Below are positions 1 through 8,871 of a DNA stretch of 64,000 nucleotides, one piece after another. Location: positions 1 to 64,000 of the forward strand of contig JAHABX010000013.1 in NCBI GenBank assembly GCA_018376135.1, given 5' to 3'. The notes below the pieces were generated by a model that was not told where the DNA came from, ran no database searches, and was given only the letters and a program-made list of their open reading frames with translations. The position numbers and the translations under genes are program-made. Each line of letters starts with the position of its first letter. Position 1 is the stretch's first letter. This DNA comes from Clostridiales bacterium. GTDB taxonomy: Bacteria; Bacillota; Clostridia; Lachnospirales; Lachnospiraceae.

Positions 1-306
1 CGTCTGAGTGAGGACGAAGAGGTTCAACGGCTGTACTATTTAAGACGAAAAGCGCAGCTGGATCATGATTGGATGATGTACTGTATGAAGCAGGAAGGTC
101 TGGAGGCTGGCAGACTGGAAGGTATCGAGACTGGCAGACTGGAGGGTATTGCGGCTGGCAGATTGGAGGGCATCGAAACCGGAGAAGCTCGCCTTGGAAA
201 ACTGATCCTCCGGCTTACGGAGGACGGACGGCATGAGCTGATCCCAAAAGCTGCCTCTGACCCGGAGTTTCGGCAGGATTTATTGAAGGAATACGGACTC
301 ATCTGA
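1..306 (+). CDS. C-terminal part of PD-(D/E)XK (Rpn-type) nuclease family protein
   Basis: The reading frame is open from base 1 to a TGA at 304-306, so the 5' end lies outside the window and only the last 101 codons are seen. The visible start, LSEDEEVQRLYYLRRKAQ, resembles the region that follows the nuclease core in Rpn/PDDEXK_2 family putative transposases. It is followed by about three copies of an 8-residue unit of the type GRLEGIE(T/A), a charged repeat common in the tails of these proteins. The catalytic core is not in the window, so activity cannot be judged. It is convergent with the sugar-binding lipoprotein gene at 391-1566. The family assignment rests only on tail similarity. Confidence 0.6.
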   Translation, partial: RLSEDEEVQRLYYLRRKAQLDHDWMMYCMKQEGLEAGRLEGIETGRLEGIAAGRLEGIETGEARLGKLILRLTEDGRHELIPKAASDPEFRQDLLKEYGLI

Positions 307-337
307 CAGGCATAAAGAGGAGGGGGCGCTGCAAAAC

Positions 338-382
338 AGGTGAGTAATCACCTATGAAGGGCAGCGAGATATCTCGCTGCCC
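338..382. terminator. Two tandem inverted repeats between convergent genes
   Basis: Bases 338-353 form a 6-bp hairpin with a GTAA loop. Bases 359-382 are a perfect 24-bp palindrome centred on GATATC. The site lies between the convergent nuclease and sugar-binding protein genes, so a bidirectional terminator is likely. Neither side has a strong T-run, so this is an inference from position and symmetry. Confidence 0.45.
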
Positions 383-390
383 CACTCATA

Positions 391-1566
391 TTATTTTAAT
401 AACTCTAAACGAGCCGGATCGTTTGCAAATGCTTCTTTTGCATTTTCTTTTGTAACAACTACCGGAGGCAGCTCATATACCAGAACATCCATCTTGCCGT
501 TATTTGCCGTTACGGATGTCTCTGGCATACCTTCGCCGGTCTGAAGAGAATTGATAATTTCAATGGTCTTTTCTACCAGGGCATCCGTCGGTTTTGCAAC
601 GGTAGAATACTGTTTGCCTGCCCAGATCCACTCAACACTTTCGTTTTCGGCATCCAAACCGGATACAACCGGAATATCCTGACCTGCATTTTCACAGGAT
701 GTAATGATTGCACGCGCGATACCATCATTCGGTGAGAGAACACCGTGAATCGGAGTGTCTGAATAGAATCCGGAAATCAGAGAATCCATACGTGTCTGCG
801 CTTTGGAATTATCCCAATCTACGGTTGCACACTGGGCAAAATCCATCTGACCGGAAACAACGTTTAATGTGCCGTCGTCAATGTATGGCTGAAGCACGGA
901 CATTGCGCCTTTAAAGAAATTCGGAGCATTTGGATCTGCCGGTCCGCCGCCGAATAACTCAATGTTATAAGGGCCTTCACCTTTCTGTGCTGCCAAACCG
1001 TCCAGCAATGCCTGCGCCTGTAATTCACCTGTTTTAATGCTGCCAAACTGAACAACCCCGTCTACACCTGTCGTATTCTCCAGCAATCTGTCGTAACCGA
1101 TCACATAGATGCCTGCAGCCTTAGCCTGCTCCAAAACAGTACCAAGCTGTGAACCGTCTACCGGTCCCACTACGATCACCTTTGCACCATTTTCAATCAT
1201 GGATTCAATCTGTTGCTGCTGCTGTGTCACTTTCTGGTCCGCTGCCTGTACAATCACATTATAACCGGCCTCTTCCAGCTGTTCCGTGAACATTGTTTCT
1301 GCCTCTTTCCAGTTCTGTGTTCCAAGCCACGGTAAGGAAACACCAATAGTAGCTCCCTCTTCAAAACCAGCCGCTGCTTCCTGCGTTTCTCCGGCTGCCT
1401 CTTCTGTCGCCGCCTCCGCAGATGCCTCTGCTGCTTCCGACGCTGCCGGAGCCTCCTCTTTTACAGCGGTGTCGGCTCCTCTGTCACTGCTGCCGCATCC
1501 TGTAAGAACTGCTGAAACAGCCAGCATGGATGCCAGTAATAATGATGCCACTTTTCTCTTTTTCAT
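391..1566 (-). CDS. chvE: Multiple-monosaccharide ABC transporter substrate-binding lipoprotein (ChvE-type)
   Basis: Extracytoplasmic binding protein that captures a monosaccharide and delivers it to the membrane permease. The N-terminus is a typical lipoprotein signal with lipobox LTGC (Cys24). A 40-residue Ala/Glu-rich linker then leads into a periplasmic binding protein type I fold starting near residue 72 (GATIGVSLPWLGTQNW). Length 391 aa fits the ChvE/XylF group. The start has a strong site, AAGGAGG, about 9 nt upstream. It is the last gene of the ATPase-permease-binding protein operon, whereas such operons often put the binding protein first. The exact sugar (xylose, arabinose, galactose or glucose) cannot be read from the sequence. 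Confidence 0.88.
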   Translation of the reverse strand: MKKRKVASLLLASMLAVSAVLTGCGSSDRGADTAVKEEAPAASEAAEASAEAATEEAAGETQEAAAGFEEGATIGVSLPWLGTQNWKEAETMFTEQLEEAGYNVIVQAADQKVTQQQQQIESMIENGAKVIVVGPVDGSQLGTVLEQAKAAGIYVIGYDRLLENTTGVDGVVQFGSIKTGELQAQALLDGLAAQKGEGPYNIELFGGGPADPNAPNFFKGAMSVLQPYIDDGTLNVVSGQMDFAQCATVDWDNSKAQTRMDSLISGFYSDTPIHGVLSPNDGIARAIITSCENAGQDIPVVSGLDAENESVEWIWAGKQYSTVAKPTDALVEKTIEIINSLQTGEGMPETSVTANNGKMDVLVYELPPVVVTKENAKEAFANDPARLELLK

Positions 1567-1639
1567 CCGGAATATCCTCCTTAAAATTATTAAATATAGT
1601 TTTTTATAATAAACCCCGTCTCTCCTGAGAAAGATTTAT

Positions 1640-2851
1640 TTACGCTTTAAATGACTTCATGAAACGACCGATAATAGAATTTCGTCCGTTCTTTTTGTTA
1701 TATACGTCAAATGCAACCGCTAACAGTAAAACAAATCCCTTGATAACCTGCGTCTTATCTGCACCGACCCCCATAAGCATCAGCCCATTGTTTAACACTG
1801 CCATAACCAGGCCTCCGACCATGGTTCCCATAATAGTTCCGACACCGCCCGATACAGATGCGCCGCCAATAAATACCGATGCAATGGCATCCATTTCCCA
1901 TGCGTTACCGTCTGATGGTCCTGCTGCCGTAGACCGCCCTACAAACAGGATTCCCGCTACCGCTGCCAGTAACGACATATTCATCATCGTTAAAAAGTAA
2001 GTTCTTTTTACGTTAACACCGGACAGGGCTGCTGCATTTTGATTGCCTCCTACTGCATAGACATGCCGTCCAAAAGAAGTTCTGGTTGTAATTATGTGAT
2101 AAACAATTACTAAGATCAGCAGGATCAGACCCGGTACCGGGAACGATGTTCCAACACGCCCGCTTCCATACAGCCAGGTAAAATATCCGATCACAGTACC
2201 CACCAAAACAATTTTAACCCAAAGCACCCATACCGGTGTTTTCATACCGATCGTCTTTTCCTCACTGTTTGCTTTACGGATTGTCAATACTGCAAACAGG
2301 GCGATCGCAATCACGCCTAAGAGCAATGTGGAATTGTTCATACCGGTAAAGGTCGGTCCCCATTCCGGCAGATATCCTGCTCCAAACCACTTTAATTCTG
2401 CGGGAACTGCGATTGAAATGGACTGTGAAATCCAGATTACCGCACCTCTGAAAATCATCATGCTGCCCAACGTGGTTATAAAACCCGGGATGCCCAATCT
2501 TGCAACAAAGAAGCCGTTCCACGCTCCGATCGCCAACCCGATTGCCAGCGCGATCAAAACCGCCGCCCACCAGGGCATGTGAAAATCTCTTGCCGCAATC
2601 GCCAGTACCATTCCACAAAATCCTGCAACCGAACCTACCGACAGATCAATTTGTCCTATTACAATTACCATCAGCATTCCCAGTGCAAGGATCAATACAT
2701 ATGCGTTTCCAGACAGCAGATTCTGAAAATTGGAAGAGGTAACCATCCTTCCTCCCGACGCTATCTGAAAGAAAACAATTAATAAAACTAATGCAATAAC
2801 CATCGTGTACTGCCTTATATCTCCACCTATCAATTTCCTGATATTTTTCAT
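1640..2851 (-). CDS. mmsB: Multiple-monosaccharide ABC transporter permease
   Basis: Inner-membrane permease of the RbsC/XylH/GguB family, pairing with the upstream ATPase and the ChvE-type binding protein. It has about ten hydrophobic segments and a conserved loop (VGGNQNAAALSGVNV) near the middle of the second half, typical of the family. A GTG at 2861-2863 would extend it by four codons. ATG at 2849-2851 is preferred because GGGGTG lies 9 nt upstream; this gives 403 aa. It follows the ATPase stop by fewer than 20 nt, so the two are probably translated from one message. A 73-nt gap separates it from the binding-protein gene. Confidence 0.9.
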   Translation of the reverse strand: MKNIRKLIGGDIRQYTMVIALVLLIVFFQIASGGRMVTSSNFQNLLSGNAYVLILALGMLMVIVIGQIDLSVGSVAGFCGMVLAIAARDFHMPWWAAVLIALAIGLAIGAWNGFFVARLGIPGFITTLGSMMIFRGAVIWISQSISIAVPAELKWFGAGYLPEWGPTFTGMNNSTLLLGVIAIALFAVLTIRKANSEEKTIGMKTPVWVLWVKIVLVGTVIGYFTWLYGSGRVGTSFPVPGLILLILVIVYHIITTRTSFGRHVYAVGGNQNAAALSGVNVKRTYFLTMMNMSLLAAVAGILFVGRSTAAGPSDGNAWEMDAIASVFIGGASVSGGVGTIMGTMVGGLVMAVLNNGLMLMGVGADKTQVIKGFVLLLAVAFDVYNKKNGRNSIIGRFMKSFKA

Positions 2852-2868
2852 AATACCGCTCACCCCTT

Positions 2869-4410
2869 CTAACCTGCTTCCTGTGTAGTAACTGTCATTC
2901 TCTGCATTAATGTGACTTGATTTGCCGATGCTTTGTCTATTTCACCAGTAATGCTTCCTTCGAAAATGGTATAAATACGATCCGCCATGCCCAATATCTC
3001 AGGCAGCTCGGAAGAAACAATAATGACCGCCTTCCTCTGATCCGCCATCTCATGAATCAGCCTGTATATCTCATACTTTGCTCCCACGTCGATTCCTCTG
3101 GTCGGTTCGTCCAAAATCAATATATCCGGCTCAGTAAACATCCATTTTGCCAGCACTACCTTTTGCTGGTTTCCTCCTGACAGCGTTGTCACTCCGGCTT
3201 CTACATCCTTTGTCTTTATTTTTAAGGAAGCCCTGTAAGACTCGGCAACTACCTTTTCTCTGTCAAAGTCGATTAATCCGTGCTTTTTGATCGCCGGCAG
3301 ATTGGCGGAAACAATCGTTTTTTTGATAGAATCCAACAAATTCAAACCGCCTGTTTTCCTATCCTCCGGTACATAGGCAATACCGTGTTCGATTGCCTCC
3401 TGCACTGTTTTAATCTGCACCTCTTTCCCTTTGATATAGATCTGTCCCGATCTATAGATACCGTGGCTTCTTCCGAAAATGGATTTCATAAGCTCTGTAC
3501 GCCCCGAACCCATAAGACCTGCAAATCCAACAATCTCACCGGCTTTTACATGAAAAGAAGAATTTTTGCACAGCATCCTGCCCGGTATTCTTTCATCCTC
3601 CACACACCAGTCCTTCACCTCAAAGATAACTTCTCCCGGATGTGATTCATGTTCGGGATACCTGTTCTCAATGGAGCGGCCTACCATAGAACGGATAATC
3701 GCATTTTCATCTACCTTCCCATCCTCCACACTGTAGCTTTCAATCGAATGCCCGTCCCTTATTACCGTAACCGCATCCGAAACCGCCGCAATTTCATTTA
3801 ATTTGTGTGAAATCATAATGCAGGTAATATCTTTTTCTGCCAAATCCTTCATCAGATTTAATAAATTTTCCGAATCCGTTTCATTCAGCGCTGATGTGGG
3901 CTCATCCAAAATCAAAAGCTTTACATTTTTAGACAATGCCTTTGCTATTTCAACCATCTGCTGCTGACCGACTCCCAAATGCTTGATCTGCGTATCGGGA
4001 TCCAGATCCAAACCTACCTTTTTGATAATCTCGCTTGTTCTCCTGCGTGTTTCCGTCCAGTCGATCATTCCGTGCCGCACAATTTCATTTCCCATGAAAA
4101 TGTTTTCCGCGATGGACAATTCCGGAATCATGGACAACTCCTGATGAATAATGGCAATTCCCGCATTTTCAGATTCCTTAATACCTTTAAACGCAACTTC
4201 TTTGTCAAGATAGATAATCTTTCCTTCATATGTACCATGCGGATACACACCGGAAAGAATTTTCATTAACGTAGATTTTCCTGCTCCGTTTTCTCCGCAG
4301 ATCGCATGGATAGATCCTCGTTTTACTTCCAATGTGACGTCATCCAAAGCCTTTACACCCGGAAAAGTTTTCGTTATACCTTTCATCTGAAGAATATAAG
4401 GGCTCTCCAT
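2869..4410 (-). CDS. mmsA: Multiple-monosaccharide ABC transporter ATP-binding protein
   Basis: Tandem-NBD ATPase of the RbsA/XylG/GguA type that powers sugar uptake. The first domain has an intact Walker A (GENGAGKST) and Walker B (LLILDEPTSAL). The second has the altered Walker A (GLMGSGRTE) usual in this family and a clear LSGGNQQKV signature with DEPTRGID. The frame is open 33 codons further upstream, but ATG at 4408-4410 is chosen because AAGGAG sits 9 nt before it and the protein then starts MESPYILQMKGITKTFPG, normal for the family (513 aa). It is the first gene of the transporter operon, downstream of a hairpin terminator and the two-component genes. Confidence 0.92.
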   Translation of the reverse strand: MESPYILQMKGITKTFPGVKALDDVTLEVKRGSIHAICGENGAGKSTLMKILSGVYPHGTYEGKIIYLDKEVAFKGIKESENAGIAIIHQELSMIPELSIAENIFMGNEIVRHGMIDWTETRRRTSEIIKKVGLDLDPDTQIKHLGVGQQQMVEIAKALSKNVKLLILDEPTSALNETDSENLLNLMKDLAEKDITCIMISHKLNEIAAVSDAVTVIRDGHSIESYSVEDGKVDENAIIRSMVGRSIENRYPEHESHPGEVIFEVKDWCVEDERIPGRMLCKNSSFHVKAGEIVGFAGLMGSGRTELMKSIFGRSHGIYRSGQIYIKGKEVQIKTVQEAIEHGIAYVPEDRKTGGLNLLDSIKKTIVSANLPAIKKHGLIDFDREKVVAESYRASLKIKTKDVEAGVTTLSGGNQQKVVLAKWMFTEPDILILDEPTRGIDVGAKYEIYRLIHEMADQRKAVIIVSSELPEILGMADRIYTIFEGSITGEIDKASANQVTLMQRMTVTTQEAG

Positions 4411-4541
4411 AACACAACACTCCTTTCCTGTATAAATGAAGTATTTTTCATTCATTATTGCTTTTCTATCTGTACTATACCCCATTGCTTTTTCTTCTGC
4501 CATTGCCATACGTCACTCATTTTTCCAGTCATTTGTCATAA

Positions 4542-4583
4542 AAAAACAAGTCGGTATGACAAATGTCATACCGACTTGTTTTT
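4542..4583 (-). terminator. Strong hairpin terminator between sensor genes and ABC transporter operon
   Basis: A perfect 19-bp inverted repeat (4542-4560 and 4565-4583) with a 4-nt loop, bordered by T-runs on either strand. Its right arm overlaps the stop codon of the family 1 binding-protein gene at 4582-4584. It should end transcription from the regulatory genes, so the transporter operon must have its own promoter in 4411-4541. A TATAGT hexamer lies there without a good -35, as expected for an activated promoter. Confidence 0.85.
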
Positions 4584-5889
4584 ATTTGTTCAGGTATTGA
4601 TTTATCCTGCGCTCCAACATCTGAAGCGAAATCGTTGTATTCTTTTCATTAATCAGAATATCTTCCATCTCCTGTGTTATCATATATTCTATATCATCTG
4701 AATAGAGGAAGCTATATCCCGAATCCGCATTCTCCATGAGCTGATCCACCAAATTTACATTAATCCCACTGTTCTCCGGCGAGTCCTGATTAATGAGCAG
4801 CATGGAGGTCTGAGCCTTTGTCACACTTTTCAATACAGAAGCACCCTCACTGTATTTATAAATGTCCATCTGCACTTCATCCGTATTGCAAAAGGTTAAT
4901 AATAAATCCCATGCCAGTTCCTCCTGTGTCGTTCTGGCATTTATCCCCATCAACAACGTATCCATAAACGAAGTGTTATCCCCACCTGGTCCGTGCGGCA
5001 ATGTGATACAATCCCAATCAAAATTAGAATATTTCTTAATGCTCCACGGGTACGGCTTATAGGTTCTGTAGTCCGACAGCAGCACCGGCATAAACGCTAC
5101 TTTTCCCTGTGCAAAGTCATCGCTTTTCACTATGTTTCCCTCATCAAGCGCATTGAGTCTTTTTAAAAAGTCGACCGCTTCACACGCATTCTCACTATAT
5201 AAGCTGCAGGTATCTCCGCCTTCCGAAAGAATGTCCACATCATTTGTCACAAAGGCAAATTTCCAATCGTAATCATATACACCAAACTGATCTATGATCC
5301 CGTTTCCGTCTGTGTCCTTTGTTACCTTTTTACATATATTATAAAAATCATTCCAGTTCCACCTGGAATCGGGAAGCTGAATATTTTCCTTTTCCAGCAA
5401 TGTTTTGTTGACAAACATCATATAAGGAACGCTTTCCACCGGCAGTGCGTATTGTACCGAATTTATCCTTCCGCTTTCATATGGAACCTCATAATACTCA
5501 TCCTGAAGTCCGCCTTCTCTCTTGATAAAGGAATCCAGATCTGACAGTGCCCCCACATTGACAAACGTACCGAAATCCTCCGCAAGTACGAAGAAGACGT
5601 CGGGTGCAGTTCCTTCCAGCAGACTGCCCGACAGCCACTCCGAATAATCCTCTTTCTGAATACCGCTGACATATTCCACCTTAACACCCGGATGCTTCTC
5701 TTCAAATACGGCAATGGCATGTTCAATTAATTCATATGGGTAAGCATCCGGCACATCCCACGGGCTTCCTGTAAAAACGCCAAGTGTTATCGTTTTCTTT
5801 CTTTGACCCCATACGGTCACAGTCATAGCTACGGCAAACAAAAGAACAATGATAACCGTTATTCGTATTTTATGTTTTTGTCCGTTCAT
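4582..5889 (-). CDS. Extracellular solute-binding protein, family 1, membrane-anchored
   Basis: A 435-residue family 1 (MalE-like) binding protein. An N-terminal hydrophobic segment (residues about 9-27) lacks a lipobox cysteine, so it is probably signal-anchored or secreted. The mature part starts TITLGVFTGSPWDVPDAYPY and has typical family blocks such as GTAPDVFFVLAEDF and DTDGNGIIDQFGVYDYDW. The site AAGGGT lies about 9 nt before the ATG. No permease of the matching (MalF/G) class is nearby. The gene sits directly downstream of a response regulator, and the adjacent ABC transporter is of another class. It may therefore act as a ligand sensor for the kinase rather than in transport; that role is inference. 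Confidence 0.8.
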   Translation of the reverse strand: MNGQKHKIRITVIIVLLFAVAMTVTVWGQRKKTITLGVFTGSPWDVPDAYPYELIEHAIAVFEEKHPGVKVEYVSGIQKEDYSEWLSGSLLEGTAPDVFFVLAEDFGTFVNVGALSDLDSFIKREGGLQDEYYEVPYESGRINSVQYALPVESVPYMMFVNKTLLEKENIQLPDSRWNWNDFYNICKKVTKDTDGNGIIDQFGVYDYDWKFAFVTNDVDILSEGGDTCSLYSENACEAVDFLKRLNALDEGNIVKSDDFAQGKVAFMPVLLSDYRTYKPYPWSIKKYSNFDWDCITLPHGPGGDNTSFMDTLLMGINARTTQEELAWDLLLTFCNTDEVQMDIYKYSEGASVLKSVTKAQTSMLLINQDSPENSGINVNLVDQLMENADSGYSFLYSDDIEYMITQEMEDILINEKNTTISLQMLERRINQYLNK

Positions 5890-5895
5890 ACCGCA

Positions 5896-6561
5896 TTACC
5901 CTTCTTTGGTGACAGCGCCTTTTTGTACTGCCCAAATTGCCAGCTGCGTGCGGTCTCTCAGATTAAGTTTATGCAGAATCGAGCTTAAATAATTTCTGAC
6001 AGAACCTTCCGACAGAAATAATTTTGATGCGATCTCCTTATTCGATAAGCCTGCCGCAACCAGCTCGATGACCTTCCATTCGGAGTCTGTGATCTCACCC
6101 AGTACATTTTCATCTATCTGAATCCTCATATCCCGCTTTGCCATCTGCGAAAACATTCCCAATACCTTAGTCGCAATATCCTCATTGATCATTGCGTTTC
6201 CGTTGTAAACCTTATGTATCGCTTCCTCTAATTTGCTCATGGAAATACCTTTCAGCAGGTATCCGCTGGCCCCGTGCTTTAACGCGCTGAATATGTATTC
6301 GTCGTCATCAAATGTAGTCAGAATAATTATCTTTATATCCGGATAATTCTCTTTGATAATCTGCGTACACTGGACACCGTCCATCTCCGGCATTCGGATA
6401 TCCATTAATATTACATCCGGTTTATTGCTTCTGACGCAGCGGATCACCTCCACACCGCTTGCTGCCGCATCGGTCACCTCAATTCCTTCAGCTGCTCCCA
6501 GCACAATTTTTAAGCTCTGACGGATCAGCTCCTGATCATCCGCTATTAAAACCTTAATCAT
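5896..6561 (-). CDS. Response regulator, NarL/LuxR family
   Basis: Two-domain DNA-binding response regulator of 221 aa. The receiver domain (residues 1-120) carries the acidic pair DD at 8-9, phospho-acceptor Asp54 in DVILMDIRMPEMDG, and the conserved Thr and Lys positions (LTTFDD, LLKG). The C-terminal LuxR-type helix-turn-helix is at about 150-210 (AAGLSNKEIASKLFLSEGSV). It overlaps the kinase gene by 8 nt and uses GGGGAG inside that gene as ribosome-binding site, so kinase and regulator are coupled. The likely target is the sugar ABC operon just downstream, as in other binding-protein-linked two-component systems. Confidence 0.92.
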   Translation of the reverse strand: MIKVLIADDQELIRQSLKIVLGAAEGIEVTDAAASGVEVIRCVRSNKPDVILMDIRMPEMDGVQCTQIIKENYPDIKIIILTTFDDDEYIFSALKHGASGYLLKGISMSKLEEAIHKVYNGNAMINEDIATKVLGMFSQMAKRDMRIQIDENVLGEITDSEWKVIELVAAGLSNKEIASKLFLSEGSVRNYLSSILHKLNLRDRTQLAIWAVQKGAVTKEG

Positions 6562-7864
6562 TTTCTTCTCCCCACCTGATCGGAATATTTGCAGTCAGTA
6601 CAAATCCATTTTTACTCTCATACGTCAAATGTCCGCCCAGCATGGCTAATCGCTCTTTCATATGCTGCAAACCAAATCCGGGCTTAACACCCTCTGCTCC
6701 TCTGCCGTTATCCTTTACCTGAACCTGCACAACCGAATACACTTTCTGTATATAGATTTTTATTATGGTTGCTTTTCCATGCCGAATCGCATTCGTAATC
6801 CCTTCCTGAATGATTCTGTAAATAATTTCCTCCTCATCCTCGCTGAACTTCATCTTTTCGATACGGTTGTCCAGATAAATGTCCACACCTCCGGTCATCT
6901 TCATATTGTGAATCATCTTATGGATAGCATTCATCAGATTATCATTTTCCAGCATATCCGGGCGCAAAGCGTTTACGGACCTCCTGATATCGGTCATTCC
7001 CTGCCTTGCGACATTGCTCACCGCCTGAAGCTGTTCATAAGTCTGTTCTTTCGAAAGAGGCAGTATGGTGATCGCCGCGTCTACCCCGGCGATAATTCCG
7101 GTCAAGGTATGTCCCAGAGTATCGTGAATTTCTCTCGCCAGACGGTTTCTTTCCTTTGTCTCAGCCATTTTTTCCGACTCTTTCGCATACGCTTCCAATT
7201 CTACATATGCCTTCTGCAGCTCTTCGTTTGTCTTATTCAGCTTTGCATTCAGCAGGTTGATCTCTTCATTTTCATGTACCTGCTCATTTAACAAAAGAAT
7301 CGTATATATAATAAATAAAGCCATATTAACCGATATACCGAAATTTTTGATAAATATGAGCAGTGACTTAATCCCGCCCGTATAATATTCTGCATAAACA
7401 CCAAACGACGTAATATCCAAAAAATTTTCATATATTCCGAAATCAAATATTAACAGAGACATACTGATCAGCACAAAGAAAAAAATCTTTTCTTTCTGCT
7501 GTTTGAAATATCGCAGAACATGCACCGCTATAAGCAAGATCACACCATTATAATTCATATCCAGCGATACAATCACAGTCAAACCTGACAATATTTCCGC
7601 ACAAACCAAAACCCAATGTGAAAAATACTGTAACAGCTTATCATGGCAGCTGATAAGCAGCAGCAAAATGATAACGCTGAAAATTGCAGTGCCCCATGTC
7701 AGCGGCGGCAGTTGATTTACCGTTTCCAGGTAATCTCTTGCATGTGCCGATTCCGCGATTTTTTTGATGGTAATTCTCATTATACTGGACAAAAAAATGA
7801 CAATACACAAATTAAGTATTTTCATCGTATCAAAAATAATGTTTCTAAAATTCCCTGTCTGCAT
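6554..7864 (-). CDS. Sensor histidine kinase, HisKA_3 (LiaS/DegS-like) family
   Basis: Membrane kinase of 436 aa. About six hydrophobic segments occupy residues 13-30, 56-73, 83-101, 105-120, 127-143 and 165-192, with only short external loops. A coiled coil at about 195-240 leads into the HisKA_3 dimerisation motif with His247 (REIHDTLGHTLTG). The HATPase domain shows the N box (EGITNAIRHGKA), DNGRG and GFGLQHMKERL. With no sizeable extracytoplasmic sensor domain, it probably reads ligand state through a partner protein. The membrane-anchored binding protein encoded just upstream is the obvious candidate. AGGAG lies 6 nt before the ATG and overlaps the upstream stop. Confidence 0.92.
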   Translation of the reverse strand: MQTGNFRNIIFDTMKILNLCIVIFLSSIMRITIKKIAESAHARDYLETVNQLPPLTWGTAIFSVIILLLLISCHDKLLQYFSHWVLVCAEILSGLTVIVSLDMNYNGVILLIAVHVLRYFKQQKEKIFFFVLISMSLLIFDFGIYENFLDITSFGVYAEYYTGGIKSLLIFIKNFGISVNMALFIIYTILLLNEQVHENEEINLLNAKLNKTNEELQKAYVELEAYAKESEKMAETKERNRLAREIHDTLGHTLTGIIAGVDAAITILPLSKEQTYEQLQAVSNVARQGMTDIRRSVNALRPDMLENDNLMNAIHKMIHNMKMTGGVDIYLDNRIEKMKFSEDEEEIIYRIIQEGITNAIRHGKATIIKIYIQKVYSVVQVQVKDNGRGAEGVKPGFGLQHMKERLAMLGGHLTYESKNGFVLTANIPIRWGEEND

Positions 7865-7873
7865 CCGACACTC

Positions 7874-8836
7874 CTACTGCCATCCATTTGTACCATATTC
7901 AGATACATTCTGTCTGTTAATCAATTCAACCGGAATCAATATACGGTGCTCATGTTCTTCCCCGTTTAAAATAGCATATAACTGCTCTGCAGCAATTGTT
8001 CCTATCTTTGTCGGGTACTGGGCGGCAGTTGCCGTCATTAATCCTTCCTGAATCATCGCTTTTGTCTCCGGAGCTCCATCAACTCCAAGTACACAGGTAT
8101 CCTTCAATTTTCCGTACTCTTCCAGCGCCGCCATCGCTCCCATTGCACTTACGTCGTTAATTGCAAATACGGTGTCAAACTTCACATCCTCTTCTATGGC
8201 CTTTTGCATGATCGGCATCGCAAGCTCAAGCTGCCCTAACGCATCATAGACTTCCACTACCCGATAGTCTTCATTCCCTGCTATAGTATCCACAAATCCG
8301 GCAACCCGATCATTTGCTGATTTTGCCCTGCTGTGCTCCAAAATAACGATTTCCGCACTTTCCTTCTGTTCCATAAGATACTCTGCACACAGAACTCCTG
8401 CCTGGTAATTGTCAGAAACAATCATGCAGTCAGCCAGATCCTCCTCATAAATTTCAGTATCTACCATAATAACTTTGATTCCCTTTTCCCGCGCTGCACG
8501 GATGATCGGCAATACCACATCAAAATCAACAGGCGCCAAAAAAATAGCTTCAACTCCTTCTTCCATTAAATCATACATCTGCTCTACCTGTCTTTGTGCA
8601 TCCAAAGCCGGATCTCTGGTAATCAGAATATCCCCTCTGGACTCTACGATCGCTTTAATCGTGTCATCTACCACCCCGAAAAAAGGATTATTCATCGTCA
8701 TATAGGAGGCACCGAATTTATGTGCATTCTCATTTTGGCGCAGGCTGAAATCCTTCATACAGCATAAAAAATATACAAAAAAGCATACTGCAAAAACACA
8801 TGTCACTGGAATTATCCTGTTCAAAAATTTTTTCAT
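7874..8836 (-). CDS. Membrane-anchored sugar-binding protein, periplasmic binding protein type I fold (XylFII-like sensor)
   Basis: Ribose/xylose-type binding protein of 320 aa with one N-terminal hydrophobic segment (residues about 8-26) and no proper lipobox, so it should stay anchored in the membrane. The fold is recognisable from MTMNNPFFGVVDDTI, EGVEAIFLAPVDFD, IKVIMVDTEI and FDTVFAINDVSAMGAM. It is first in the order binding protein-kinase-regulator. This matches the described clostridial XylFII-LytS-YesN arrangement, where an anchored binding protein signals to the kinase, although this kinase and regulator belong to another family. The ribosome-binding site is weak and only 35 nt separate it from moaA, so its promoter may lie inside moaA. 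Confidence 0.82.
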   Translation of the reverse strand: MKKFLNRIIPVTCVFAVCFFVYFLCCMKDFSLRQNENAHKFGASYMTMNNPFFGVVDDTIKAIVESRGDILITRDPALDAQRQVEQMYDLMEEGVEAIFLAPVDFDVVLPIIRAAREKGIKVIMVDTEIYEEDLADCMIVSDNYQAGVLCAEYLMEQKESAEIVILEHSRAKSANDRVAGFVDTIAGNEDYRVVEVYDALGQLELAMPIMQKAIEEDVKFDTVFAINDVSAMGAMAALEEYGKLKDTCVLGVDGAPETKAMIQEGLMTATAAQYPTKIGTIAAEQLYAILNGEEHEHRILIPVELINRQNVSEYGTNGWQ

Positions 8837-8871
8837 CTTCGTTTTACCTGCTATTATTTACAGCCTGCTCC

